Positions 24,404 through 32,897 of a DNA stretch of 64,000 bases are shown here, piece by piece. The notes under the pieces are model-generated. The model made no database searches, was not told where the DNA came from, and was given only the letters and a program-made list of their open reading frames with translations. Each line of letters begins with the position of its first letter. Position 1 is the stretch's first letter. The stretch comes from Pseudooceanicola marinus (lineage in GTDB: Bacteria; Pseudomonadota; Alphaproteobacteria; Rhodobacterales; Rhodobacteraceae). The stretch is taken from positions 186,001 to 250,000 of the forward strand of contig NZ_PGTC01000010.1 in assembly GCF_002786295.1 (NCBI RefSeq). The letters are read 5' to 3'. The position numbers and the translations under genes were made by a program.

Positions 24404-24482
24404 GCCGAGACCTGCCGGGGGTCCCCATCCCGGCGTCCGGGCTTCCCAGGTCCCCACCATGGGGCCCGGACATTTTCTCCCC

Positions 24483-24508
24483 GTTCCGGCCAGCGTCCCG
24501 GCCGGAAC
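24483..24508 (+). terminator. Hairpin between the SQR fusion and the SulP gene
   Basis: GTTCCGGCC pairs with GGCCGGAAC around eight bases. No T tract follows. The 212-bp spacer holds no gene that I can recognise. Confidence 0.4.
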
Positions 24509-24615
24509 CACCTCGCGGGCGGGGCCGGGTGTCCCGTCCGCTCTTTGCCCGGTTCCGTTCGGGCAACTGATGCCACCCCGGTGCGGCCCGCGCCGTGCCA
24601 GCCCAGGATAGACCC

Positions 24616-26364
24616 ATGTTGCAAAGTCTCCGCCACTATCTTCCCATTCTCGACTGGGGTCGCAGCTATTCCCGCGGCGCGCTGTCCAACGACCTGGTCG
24701 CGGCGGTGATCGTGACGATCATGCTGATCCCGCAGTCGCTGGCCTATGCGCTGCTGGCGGGTCTGCCGGCCGAGGCGGGGATCTATGCCTCGATCGTGCC
24801 GATCCTGCTCTACACGGTTTTCGGCACCTCGCGGGCGCTGGCCGTGGGGCCGGTCGCGGTGGTCTCTCTGCTGACGGCGGCGGCGATCTCGGAAGTGGCC
24901 GAGCAGGGGACCATGGGCTATGCCACCGCCGCGCTGACGCTGGCCTTCCTGTCGGGGGCGATGCTCTTTGCCATGGGCGTGCTGCGCCTGGGCTTCCTGG
25001 CGAACTTCCTGTCGCACCCGGTGATCGCGGGGTTCATCACCGCCTCGGGTATCCTGATCGCGGCCTCACAGCTGCGCCATATCTTCGGCATCGCCGCTGG
25101 CGGGGATACGTTGGTGGAACTGGTCGAGTCGCTGGTGACGACGCTGGCCAACACCAACCTCTACACCCTGGTCATCGGCGCCGCCGCCACGGCCTTCCTC
25201 TTCTGGGTCCGCAAGGGGCTGAAGCCGCTGCTGCGCCGCGCTGGCCTGTCGCCCATGGCTGCCGATTTCGCCGCCAAGGCGGGCCCCGTGGCGGCGGTCG
25301 TGGTCACCACTGTCGCCACCTGGGGCCTGGGACTGGCGGAGCGGGGCGTCGCCATCGTGGGCGAGGTGCCGCAATCCCTGCCACCCTTCACCCTGCCGGA
25401 TTTCTCGCCCGCGCTGATCGGCCAGTTGGCGGTGCCGGCCCTGCTGATCTCGATCATCGGCTTCGTCGAATCCATCTCGGTCGCCCAGACGCTGGCTGCC
25501 AAGAAGGGCCAGCGCATCGACCCGGACCAGGAGCTGATCGGCCTGGGTGCCGCCAACCTGGGCGCCGCCTTCACCGGCGGCTATCCGGTCACGGGGGGCT
25601 TCTCCCGCTCTGTCGTGAACTATGACGCAGGGGCCGAAACGCCTGCTGCCGGGGCCTTTACCGCCGTGGGACTGGCGATTGCGGCGGCCTTCCTGACGCC
25701 GCTGGTGCATTTCCTGCCCAAGGCCACGCTGGCCGCGACGATCATCGTCGCCGTTCTGGGCCTGGTCGACTTCAAGATCCTGAAGAAGACCTGGGCCTAT
25801 TCGCGGTCCGACTTCTGGGCCGTGGCCGCCACCATCCTTCTGACCCTGGCCTTCGGGGTGGAAACCGGCGTCTCGGCGGGGGTGCTGATCTCCATCGTGC
25901 TGCACCTGCTGAAGACGTCGAAACCCCATGTGGCCGAGGTCGGGCTGGTCCCCGGCACCCACCATTTCCGCAACGTGAACCGCCACCAGGTCACCACCGA
26001 CCCGGCGCTGCTGTCCTTGCGCGTCGATGAAAGCCTCTATTTCGTCAACGCCCGCTTCCTGGAGGATTGCGTGCAGGATCGCATCGCCGAGGACAGCCCG
26101 GTGAAGAACGTCGTGCTGATGTGTTCGGCGGTGAACGAGATCGACTTCTCGGCGCTGGAAAGCCTGGAGGCGCTGAACGAGGTGCTGACCTCGCGCGGGA
26201 TCGGCCTGCATCTGTCCGAGGTGAAGGGGCCGGTGATGGACCGGCTGAAGACCTCTCATTTCCTGGATGAGATGAACGGCGAGGTCTTCCTGTCGCAATA
26301 TGACGCCTGGCGGAAACTGGCGCCCTGCGCGGTGGTCCAAGCCGAGGCCCGCGCCGCGGAGTGA
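24616..26364 (+). CDS. SulP-family inorganic anion transporter with STAS domain
   Basis: 582 residues from the ATG at 24616, preceded by AGGATAG; an upstream in-frame ATG at 24595 lacks a site. The N-terminal LPILDWGRSYSRGALSNDLVAAVIVTIMLIPQSLAYALLAGLPAEAGIYASIVP is the SulP signature, with about 10-12 membrane helices following. Residues about 440-570 form a cytoplasmic STAS domain (LLSLRVDESLYFVNARFLEDCV, then LMCSAVNEIDFSALESLEAL). It exchanges sulfate, sulfite or bicarbonate in the family. Behind SQR and persulfide dioxygenase, export of sulfite or sulfate is plausible; this is not proven. Confidence 0.93.
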   Translation: MLQSLRHYLPILDWGRSYSRGALSNDLVAAVIVTIMLIPQSLAYALLAGLPAEAGIYASIVPILLYTVFGTSRALAVGPVAVVSLLTAAAISEVAEQGTMGYATAALTLAFLSGAMLFAMGVLRLGFLANFLSHPVIAGFITASGILIAASQLRHIFGIAAGGDTLVELVESLVTTLANTNLYTLVIGAAATAFLFWVRKGLKPLLRRAGLSPMAADFAAKAGPVAAVVVTTVATWGLGLAERGVAIVGEVPQSLPPFTLPDFSPALIGQLAVPALLISIIGFVESISVAQTLAAKKGQRIDPDQELIGLGAANLGAAFTGGYPVTGGFSRSVVNYDAGAETPAAGAFTAVGLAIAAAFLTPLVHFLPKATLAATIIVAVLGLVDFKILKKTWAYSRSDFWAVAATILLTLAFGVETGVSAGVLISIVLHLLKTSKPHVAEVGLVPGTHHFRNVNRHQVTTDPALLSLRVDESLYFVNARFLEDCVQDRIAEDSPVKNVVLMCSAVNEIDFSALESLEALNEVLTSRGIGLHLSEVKGPVMDRLKTSHFLDEMNGEVFLSQYDAWRKLAPCAVVQAEARAAE

Positions 26365-26404
26365 TCCTGCGCCTAGGGGCGGGCAGGGGGCGGCGGGTCC
26401 GGCA

Positions 26405-28621
26405 TCAGGCCCGGTCGGGCCGACCCTCCAGGCTTTCGGTCAGGGTGCGCAGCAGCCGGTCGGGCGGGCAGGGCTTGCGCAGCACCGGACCGGGCACCGA
26501 AGGGCGCATTGCGTCATCGCTTTCATCCCCGACATAGCCGGTCAGGTAGACTACCGGCAGGTCGGGGCACATCTCGCGCGCCGCCTGCGCCAGGCCGAAG
26601 CCGCCCAGTTCCGGCATCATCACGTCGGTCAGCAACAGGTCCAGGCTTTCTGCGCCGGCTTCCTGCAATCGGGACAGGGCCACGGCCCCGTTTTCGGCTT
26701 CCAGCACCTCGTAGCCGGCGCTGCGCAGGGTTTCGCTCAGCATCATGCGCAGGCCGGACTCATCCTCGGCCAGAAGCACGCGGCGCGCGGCGGGCCGCGC
26801 CGGTGCTTCGGTCGGCGTGGCATCCTGCGAGATGGGGGCGTCCGCGACGTTGCTTTGCGCGGGCGTGCCCGGCGTGGGGTCCGCAGGCGGCTTCGAGGGG
26901 GCCTCTGCCGGGCTGGACGGCACCGAGATCGGGCGGGCAACCTTGGGCAGAAGATTGGTCGAGGAGGACGCCAGGGTCGCGGGCGCGTCCTTGCCCGACA
27001 GGTGATCGGCGGCCACGCCGTGGCGCGGCGGGTTGATAGACCGGCTGCTGCGCGGCGACGCGCGCCGGTACGCGGCCTTTTCCGCGCCCACCCGGCCTCC
27101 GCGCGTGGGCGCGCGGGGCGCGTCGGTGGCGCGGGTCTGCGTCTCGGCCTCCGCCTCGCCTTGCGCCGGGTCGCGGGGCAGCAGGATCTGCACCACCGTC
27201 CCGGCGCCCGGGGCCGCGTCGATACGCAGATCGCCCCCCGCGCCACGGGCGAAGGAAAAGGCCGAGCACAGGCCCAGCCCGACGCCGGTGCCATCATTGG
27301 TCGTGGTGTAGAAGGGTTCCAGCGCGTGCTGGCGCACCTCGGCGCTCATCCCCGGGCCATCATCGCTGACCGACAGTTCCACGTAGCGGCGGGACGGATC
27401 GAGCGGCGCGCCCGCGCTGTCGGCGGCGGCGGCCAGCGTCATGTCCGGGGCGTGGGCGGCGCTGCGGCGCAGGGCCTGGGCGCCGGCGCTGCGGGCCTCC
27501 ACCCGGATCTGCCCGCCCTGGCCGGAGCGTTCTATCGCGGTGCGCGCGTTCAGGATCAGGTTCAGCAGGGCATCGATCAGCAGCCCGGGGTCGCAATGGA
27601 CCATCAGCCCCGGTTCGGCGGCGTGAAAGTGCAGGTCGACCCCGCTGTCTTCGAGTTGCGGCGCGGCCAGGGCCTCCACCTCCAGGAAAAGCGCGGACAA
27701 GGCCCGGCTTTCGGGGGTGCCCGGGGTCGGGCGCGCGATGCTCAGCAGCCGTCCGGTCAGTTCCTTGCCGCGCGCCACGGCGCGGGTGGCGCTTTGCAGG
27801 TAGCGTTGTGCCGCCGGGGGCAGCTCCTGGTCCTGGCTGAGTTCCAGCGCGTAGTAGATCGTGGCCAGCAGGTTGTTCACGTCATGGGCCAGCCCGGCGG
27901 TCACCTGGCCGAGGGCGGCCAGCCGGTCGTTCAGCTCCTGCGCGCGGCGGTCGCGGTCGCGCTGCGCCGCGCTGCCGGTCAGGATCATCAGCGCCAGGCT
28001 GATCGCCAGCAGCAGAAACAGGCCGCTCAGCAGGATCCGTTCCTGGCTCGCGATGCCCGCCTCGCGGGTCTGCCAGCCGGCGATGGCGGTGAAGATCTGC
28101 TCTTCCAGCGCCAGCAGGTCGAGGGTCGCATCGTCGTCCGAGATGCGTACCAGCATGTCGACATCTGCAATCGACATGCCCTCGTCCGCTGCGGCGCGGG
28201 CCAGTTGCAGGCGGTTGCGATAGCCCGCCAGTGTCGAATGCAGCGCCGACATGGGCAGGTCGGTGCCAATGGCGATCCCCAGCTCGTGAATCTGCCGCAG
28301 GGCCTGAGCGGCCTCCCGGTAATCCTCTTCCGCCAGGGCGTAGTAAGTGGGGTCGTCTGGGCGCAGGACGGCGTTCTTGAAATGGTGGATGAAGCCGGAA
28401 TAGCCGATGGCCCGTTCCAGGCGGTGCAGGGCCGCGGGCAGGTTCTGCGCCGCCTCGCGTTGTGCATGGTTGCTGTCCCGGGTCATAAGCCAGAGCGCGG
28501 GCACCGCCAGCACCGAGAGCACCATCAGCGCCGCCAGGGCGATGCGGACACGTGGCATGCTCAGGGCCGCCACGAGACGCCCACGCCATCCGCCCGCTCC
28601 ACGCAGTTCTCTCGTCGGCAT
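26405..28621 (-). CDS. Membrane hybrid histidine kinase with C-terminal receiver
   Basis: 738 residues; ATG at 28621 with GGGG upstream. Membrane helices at about 27-47 and 197-216 enclose a helical periplasmic domain. The phospho-acceptor His246 is in TAGLAHDVNNLL, the FixL/NtrB-like subtype rather than SHEMRTP. The ATPase domain has LLNLILNARTA, SDDGPGMSAE and DGTGVGLGLCSAFSFA. A Pro/Ala/Ser-rich linker of about 110 residues follows (about 500-610), then a receiver with Asp666 in LLLTDVMMPE. No transcription-factor gene is adjacent, so the output partner is elsewhere or the receiver is autoregulatory. It is convergent with the SulP gene. Confidence 0.9.
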   Translation of the reverse strand: MPTRELRGAGGWRGRLVAALSMPRVRIALAALMVLSVLAVPALWLMTRDSNHAQREAAQNLPAALHRLERAIGYSGFIHHFKNAVLRPDDPTYYALAEEDYREAAQALRQIHELGIAIGTDLPMSALHSTLAGYRNRLQLARAAADEGMSIADVDMLVRISDDDATLDLLALEEQIFTAIAGWQTREAGIASQERILLSGLFLLLAISLALMILTGSAAQRDRDRRAQELNDRLAALGQVTAGLAHDVNNLLATIYYALELSQDQELPPAAQRYLQSATRAVARGKELTGRLLSIARPTPGTPESRALSALFLEVEALAAPQLEDSGVDLHFHAAEPGLMVHCDPGLLIDALLNLILNARTAIERSGQGGQIRVEARSAGAQALRRSAAHAPDMTLAAAADSAGAPLDPSRRYVELSVSDDGPGMSAEVRQHALEPFYTTTNDGTGVGLGLCSAFSFARGAGGDLRIDAAPGAGTVVQILLPRDPAQGEAEAETQTRATDAPRAPTRGGRVGAEKAAYRRASPRSSRSINPPRHGVAADHLSGKDAPATLASSSTNLLPKVARPISVPSSPAEAPSKPPADPTPGTPAQSNVADAPISQDATPTEAPARPAARRVLLAEDESGLRMMLSETLRSAGYEVLEAENGAVALSRLQEAGAESLDLLLTDVMMPELGGFGLAQAAREMCPDLPVVYLTGYVGDESDDAMRPSVPGPVLRKPCPPDRLLRTLTESLEGRPDRA

Positions 28622-28719
28622 CGGGCGACCCCTTGACCCGCGTTACGTGCCGCCGACGCCCCTGCATCAGCGGTCCATTGTCGATAGCATGCCGGTCGCG
28701 AAAAGGAAGCTGAAACGCG

Positions 28720-28737
28720 CAACTTTGAGGAAAGTTG
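28720..28737 (-). terminator. Hairpin just after hmuV
   Basis: CAACTTT and AAAGTTG pair around four bases, starting three bases beyond the hmuV stop. Only a weak T run (GCGTTTC) follows on the minus strand. Confidence 0.45.
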
Positions 28738-28739
28738 GC

Positions 28740-29567
28740 CTAACTGCGTAGTTCTAGGTCACTGCTTTCATGAGCAATTTGTGCTGACTGGGGCAAAAGG
28801 AACAGCCCGCTGCCGGGGGCGACACCCATGCGCAGGTCGCAGCCGTAGGCCCGGCTGAGCAGGTCGTCGGTCAGCACCTCTTCCGTCGGGCCGGCACCGA
28901 TGCAGCGGCCCTGCTGCAGCAATACGACCTTGCGGGCATACATCGCCGTCAGGTTCAGATCGTGCATCACCGCGATGACCCCGCCACCGCGGCGGGCGAA
29001 ATCGGCGGCGATCTCCATCACCTGCAGCTGGTGCGCGATGTCCAGCGCCGAGACGGGTTCGTCCAGGAACAACCAGCGCGGGCCGTGCGGGCCCACGGGC
29101 TCCTCCAGCTGCGCCAGCACGCGGGCCAGCTGCACCCGCTGCTGTTCGCCGCCCGAGAGTTCCTGGTAGAGGCGCCCGCCGTAATGCGCCAGATCGACCC
29201 GCGCCAGCGCGGCCAGGGCGCGGGCCGCGCCGCCGGGGCCCTCGGCGCCCAGGCGGACGACTTCCAGCACGGTGAAGGGAAAGCTCAGCGCGGTCTGCTG
29301 GGCCAGCACGGCGCGGCGACGGGCCAGGACCCAGGGATCGGCATCCACCACGTCCAGCCCGCCCATGCGCACCTGCCCGCCGGGCGCGATCTGGCCCGCG
29401 ATCTCGCCGGTCAGCACGCGCAGCAGGGTTGTCTTGCCGGACCCGTTGGGGCCGACGATGGCGGTCACCTCGCCCGGTTCGGCGGCGAAATCCACCTGGT
29501 CCAGGATGGTGGTGCGGCGCAGGCGCAGGGTGATGTCGGTGGCGCTCAGGCTTGCAGACAGGGTCAC
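28740..29567 (-). CDS. hmuV: Heme ABC transporter ATP-binding protein
   Basis: 275 residues if translation starts at the GTG at 29567, which overlaps the hmuU stop in a GTGA junction; an ATG 36 bases upstream lies inside hmuU. Walker A is GPNGSGKTT, the signature LSGGEQQRVQLARVL, Walker B WLFLDEPVSALD, and the switch His is in VMHDLN. It powers heme import through the HmuU permease. The order V-U-T-S and the four-base overlaps at the U/V and T/S junctions make it an operon with its neighbours. Confidence 0.9.
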   Translation of the reverse strand: MTLSASLSATDITLRLRRTTILDQVDFAAEPGEVTAIVGPNGSGKTTLLRVLTGEIAGQIAPGGQVRMGGLDVVDADPWVLARRRAVLAQQTALSFPFTVLEVVRLGAEGPGGAARALAALARVDLAHYGGRLYQELSGGEQQRVQLARVLAQLEEPVGPHGPRWLFLDEPVSALDIAHQLQVMEIAADFARRGGGVIAVMHDLNLTAMYARKVVLLQQGRCIGAGPTEEVLTDDLLSRAYGCDLRMGVAPGSGLFLLPQSAQIAHESSDLELRS

Positions 29568-30679
29568 AGGTCCAGCACTCCTCTCTGCCGCAGCAGGATC
29601 CACAGGAAGAAGGGGCCGCCCAGGATGGCGGTGACGATGCCAATGGGCAGCTCCGCCGGGGCGATGACCACGCGGCTGATGATGTCCGCCAGCAGCAGCA
29701 GCGAGGCCCCCAGCAGGGCCGCATTGGGCAGCAGGTCGCGGTGATCGGGGCCGGAGGCCAGGCGCAGCAGGTGCGGCACCACGATCCCGATGAAACCGAT
29801 GCCGCCGGACATGGCGACGGCGGCGCCGGTCGCGGCGGCCACGGCCAGGATCGCCAGGTTCTTCACACGCTGGATACGGATCCCGAGGTGATAGGCCGCG
29901 GCCTCGCCCAGGGCCAGGGCGTTCAGACCCCGTGCCAGGAAGGGGGCGGCGATAAGCGCCGGCAGGATGATGGCCAGACCTGCGCCCACCTTGGTCCAGG
30001 TGGCGCCGGCCAGCGATCCCATGCCCCAGAAGGTCAGGTCGCGCAGCTGGTTGTCATCGGCCAGGTAGACCAGCACGCCCGAGGCCGCGCCGGTCAGCGC
30101 GCCCAGGGCGATGCCCGCCAGCAGCATCACCGCGACCGATGTGCGCCCCGCCCGCGTCGCCACGCGGTACAGCAGCATGGTGCTGGCCCAGCTCCCGACG
30201 AAGGCCGCGACCGGCACGGTGTAGATGCCCAGGGGCACCGCCAGCGCAGCGGGCAGGAGCCCACCCAGGACGATGGCCGCGATGGCGCCCAGGCCTGCGC
30301 CGGCACTGACGCCGACGATGCCGGGATCGGCCAGCGGGTTGCGGAACAGCCCCTGCATCAGAGCGCCCGAGACCGCCAGCGCGGCGCCCACGCCCATGCC
30401 CATCAGGGTGCGGGGCAGGCGGATCTGCCACAGCACGATCCGGTCCGACAGGGCCACTTCCTGCCCGCGCAGACCGTCCCAGAGCGCGGCCCAGAGGCTG
30501 GTGCCCGCGGCGCCGGTGGCGAGGCTGGCCGCGATGCAGCACATGAGGACGGCGAGCAGGATCAGCCGCAGGCGCCGGGCGCGCAGGCGCCGGTCGCCTG
30601 CGTGCAGCACGTCGCCGATGTCGGATCGCGCGTGCGACGGGGCGCCGGGGGCGCCCTCCGCGCTGGTCATCGCGGCCAT
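29564..30679 (-). CDS. hmuU: Heme ABC transporter permease (FecCD family)
   Basis: 371 residues with about ten membrane helices. Family motifs are visible: DRIVLWQIRLPRTLMGMGVGAALAVSGALMQGLFRNPLADPGIVGVSAGAGLGA near the first third, and GGIGFIGIVVPHLLRLASGPDHRDLLP late. A long polar N-terminus of about 35 residues precedes the first helix. It forms the inner-membrane channel for heme with HmuV. The start is three bases after the hmuT stop. Confidence 0.93.
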   Translation of the reverse strand: MAAMTSAEGAPGAPSHARSDIGDVLHAGDRRLRARRLRLILLAVLMCCIAASLATGAAGTSLWAALWDGLRGQEVALSDRIVLWQIRLPRTLMGMGVGAALAVSGALMQGLFRNPLADPGIVGVSAGAGLGAIAAIVLGGLLPAALAVPLGIYTVPVAAFVGSWASTMLLYRVATRAGRTSVAVMLLAGIALGALTGAASGVLVYLADDNQLRDLTFWGMGSLAGATWTKVGAGLAIILPALIAAPFLARGLNALALGEAAAYHLGIRIQRVKNLAILAVAAATGAAVAMSGGIGFIGIVVPHLLRLASGPDHRDLLPNAALLGASLLLLADIISRVVIAPAELPIGIVTAILGGPFFLWILLRQRGVLDL

Positions 30680-30682
30680 GGC

Positions 30683-31600
30683 TCAGCCCTCCTCGGCGCT
30701 GTCGACCGCGTCGTGGGACGCCGCGGGCTGTGCCGCGCCCGCGGCGGCGGCCCGCAAGGCGGCGGCCAGGTCGCGCATCGCCTCCGGCGTACGGATGGAG
30801 AAGCCCAGCAGGTACATGCCGTCCATGGTGACGAAGGCGTCGTCCTGCCCGGCAGGCGTCGCGGCCACGGCCGGGTTTTCCAGCAGGGTGTTGGGGCCGG
30901 TGCTGTGATCGGCGCCACCGCCCGACATGCGCAGGATCACGTCCGGCGCCGCCTGGGTGATCGCTTCGTCGGTCAGGGGCTTGTAGCCTTCGAAGCTGCT
31001 GACGGCATTCTCGGCGCCCACGAGACCGATCATCGCATCCGCCGCCGTGCCGGAGCCTGACGCCATGATGCGCCCGCCCTGGGCCGACAGCACGAAGAGC
31101 ACGCGGATCCCGTCGGCGCCGGCCTCGGCCTGGGCCTCCGCCATGCGCTGCCCCAGATCCTCGGCCAGGGCTTCTGCCTCAACCTCGACGCCCAGGGCGT
31201 GGCCCACGGTGCGCACCTTGGTCTTCAGCGCTTCGGTGTCGAATCCGTTGGGCACCACGGTAAAGGGCAGGCCGGCGTTTTCCAGCAGCGCCACCGCCTC
31301 CGGCGGGCCGGCGCCTTCCTCGGTCAGGATCATGTCGGGACCGACCGACAGCACGCCTTCGGGCGACAGCTGGCGGATGTAGCCCACGTCGGGCAACAGT
31401 TGCGCCTCCGCCGGAAAGACCGACGTCGTGTCACGGGCCACCAACCGGTGTTCCTGGCCAAGCGCGAAGACGATCTCGGTCACCGCGCCACCGATGGAGA
31501 CGATACGCTCCGCCGGCTGGGCGGTGGCGGTCAGGGGCAGGGCAGCGGTCAGCGGCAATGCCAGGGCCGCGGCAATGAGGGTGCGGCGCGAGAGGGTCAT
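30683..31600 (-). CDS. hmuT: Periplasmic heme-binding protein
   Basis: 305 residues from the ATG at 31600, which shares ATGA with the hmuS stop. A signal peptide (SRRTLIAAALALPLTAALPLTATAQ) leads into AERIVSIGGAVTEIVFALGQEHRLVARDTTSVFPAEA, the usual start of class III heme binding proteins. PDVILRMSGGG and the C-terminal MDGMYLLGFSIRTPEAMRDLA are also typical. It would carry heme from the outer-membrane receptor to HmuUV. Confidence 0.92.
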   Translation of the reverse strand: MTLSRRTLIAAALALPLTAALPLTATAQPAERIVSIGGAVTEIVFALGQEHRLVARDTTSVFPAEAQLLPDVGYIRQLSPEGVLSVGPDMILTEEGAGPPEAVALLENAGLPFTVVPNGFDTEALKTKVRTVGHALGVEVEAEALAEDLGQRMAEAQAEAGADGIRVLFVLSAQGGRIMASGSGTAADAMIGLVGAENAVSSFEGYKPLTDEAITQAAPDVILRMSGGGADHSTGPNTLLENPAVAATPAGQDDAFVTMDGMYLLGFSIRTPEAMRDLAAALRAAAAGAAQPAASHDAVDSAEEG

Positions 31601-32685
31601 GCCGGCACCTCGTCCGCGCAACGGGCGATCTCTTCCTCGACCAGCTTCATCCAGGCGGCATTGTGATCCACCTCCGACGTGCGGTGCCCGAACATCTGGG
31701 CGATCAGCCCGCCGCGCGCATCGAAGAAATCGACCGAGACGGCGGGGCCCCGGCGCGAGGGCTTGTTGGCGACCCAGACCTCGGCGATGTGATCGCCGCG
31801 CAGGTGCAGGTTGAAATCATCGTCCAGTACGTTCAGCCAGGGGCCCATTTCCTTGATCGGACCGATGGGCCCCGACACGATCTGGATGCAGCCGGCATTG
31901 CCGACGAAGATCATCGACGGCGTGCCGGTGTCGGCCAGCCGGTTCAGGAGGCGCCCGACCGACGCGGGCTCCAGCTTGCGGGCGTGGGGGGCGCCGACGG
32001 TGCGGTAGGCGCCCAGGCGGTTGACGCCGAAGGTCCTGCACATTGCCGGAAACTTGTGGGTGTCGCCCAGATCGGCCCAGGCGGCGCGCAGGGCCTCGGC
32101 CTTCTCCGGCGCTTCCTGCGCGGGCTCCACCGTGTCGCGGGGGCCGACGGGCAGGTCCCGGCTCTGGTCCTCCAGCGCCAGCTTGTCGCGCAGGGCCACC
32201 CAGGGGGCCGGGTCGGCGCCCTTGGCCAGGTAGATCTTGTGTACCGCGTCGCCGGCGGCATCGAAGACCTGGAAGCTGTGGCGCGGGCCGGCCTTGGTCT
32301 CGGCCACCACGGCGAAGCCATGGACCCAGTGGGAGGGGAAGAAGCGCAGATCGATCCGCCCGTTCAGCACCAGCCCGGCCCGTTCGGACCGGCGATAGCC
32401 GCCGTAGACGCCGTTGATCTCGCTGACCACGCTTTCGTTGCGGGTCAGGCCCATGACCTCGCCCAGCTCGGGGATCGCGGCCAGCAGGCTGTCCGGATCG
32501 GCGTCGATGCGGGTGACACGGTCGCCGTCGACCTGCGCGGCCAGCAGGCTGGCCTCGCCGATCCCGAGGCTTTCGGCCAGGTCGCGCGGACGCTGGGTGC
32601 TGTCGGCCAGGGCCTGGCGGATCGTTTCGGGGCTGGGCGGCGTGCCGGTTTCGGCGCGTGCGGGCGCGGCGGCGACTTCTGTCAT
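31597..32685 (-). CDS. hmuS: Hemin-degrading factor / cytoplasmic heme chaperone
   Basis: 362 residues, the usual HmuS/ChuS length, made of two related halves. Typical blocks are LTRNESVVSEINGVYGGYR, LFFPSHWVHGFAV-like RFFPSHWVHGFAVVAET, HSFQVFDAAGDAVHKIYL, and in the second half IFVGNAGCIQIVSGPIGPI and WLNVLDDDFNLHLR. It acts in the cytosol, binding imported heme and, in some relatives, breaking it down. First gene of the minus-strand hmuSTUV operon; a GAGAGGAC site precedes the ATG. Divergent from the TonB receptor gene, with 212 bp between. Confidence 0.93.
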   Translation of the reverse strand: MTEVAAAPARAETGTPPSPETIRQALADSTQRPRDLAESLGIGEASLLAAQVDGDRVTRIDADPDSLLAAIPELGEVMGLTRNESVVSEINGVYGGYRRSERAGLVLNGRIDLRFFPSHWVHGFAVVAETKAGPRHSFQVFDAAGDAVHKIYLAKGADPAPWVALRDKLALEDQSRDLPVGPRDTVEPAQEAPEKAEALRAAWADLGDTHKFPAMCRTFGVNRLGAYRTVGAPHARKLEPASVGRLLNRLADTGTPSMIFVGNAGCIQIVSGPIGPIKEMGPWLNVLDDDFNLHLRGDHIAEVWVANKPSRRGPAVSVDFFDARGGLIAQMFGHRTSEVDHNAAWMKLVEEEIARCADEVPA

Positions 32686-32897
32686 GCGATGTCCTCTCGG
32701 TGTCCCGGTGGGGAAAGGTGAGGGGCTGGCGCATTGGCAACAGGGCCGGCTGGCGTCTCTCAGGTTAGTTGACAGAATTAATAAGATATCCTAGGCGGCG
32801 CAAGAGCTCGTCGGAGGGGAGTCCGACGCAAGCCCGAAAAAAGATCAGCCAGCCTCTTGGCCAGCCTCCCGTATCCACTCAGCCAAGGGGACACCCC
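32686..32897. promoter_or_regulatory. Divergent promoter region of the heme-uptake genes
   Basis: A perfect -35, TTGACA, is at 32769-32774 toward the receptor, with TAGGCG 17 bases further as a poor -10, in an A/T-rich patch (AATTAATAAGATATC). I could not find a clear Fur, Irr or RirA box. Iron control is expected from function only. Confidence 0.4.
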
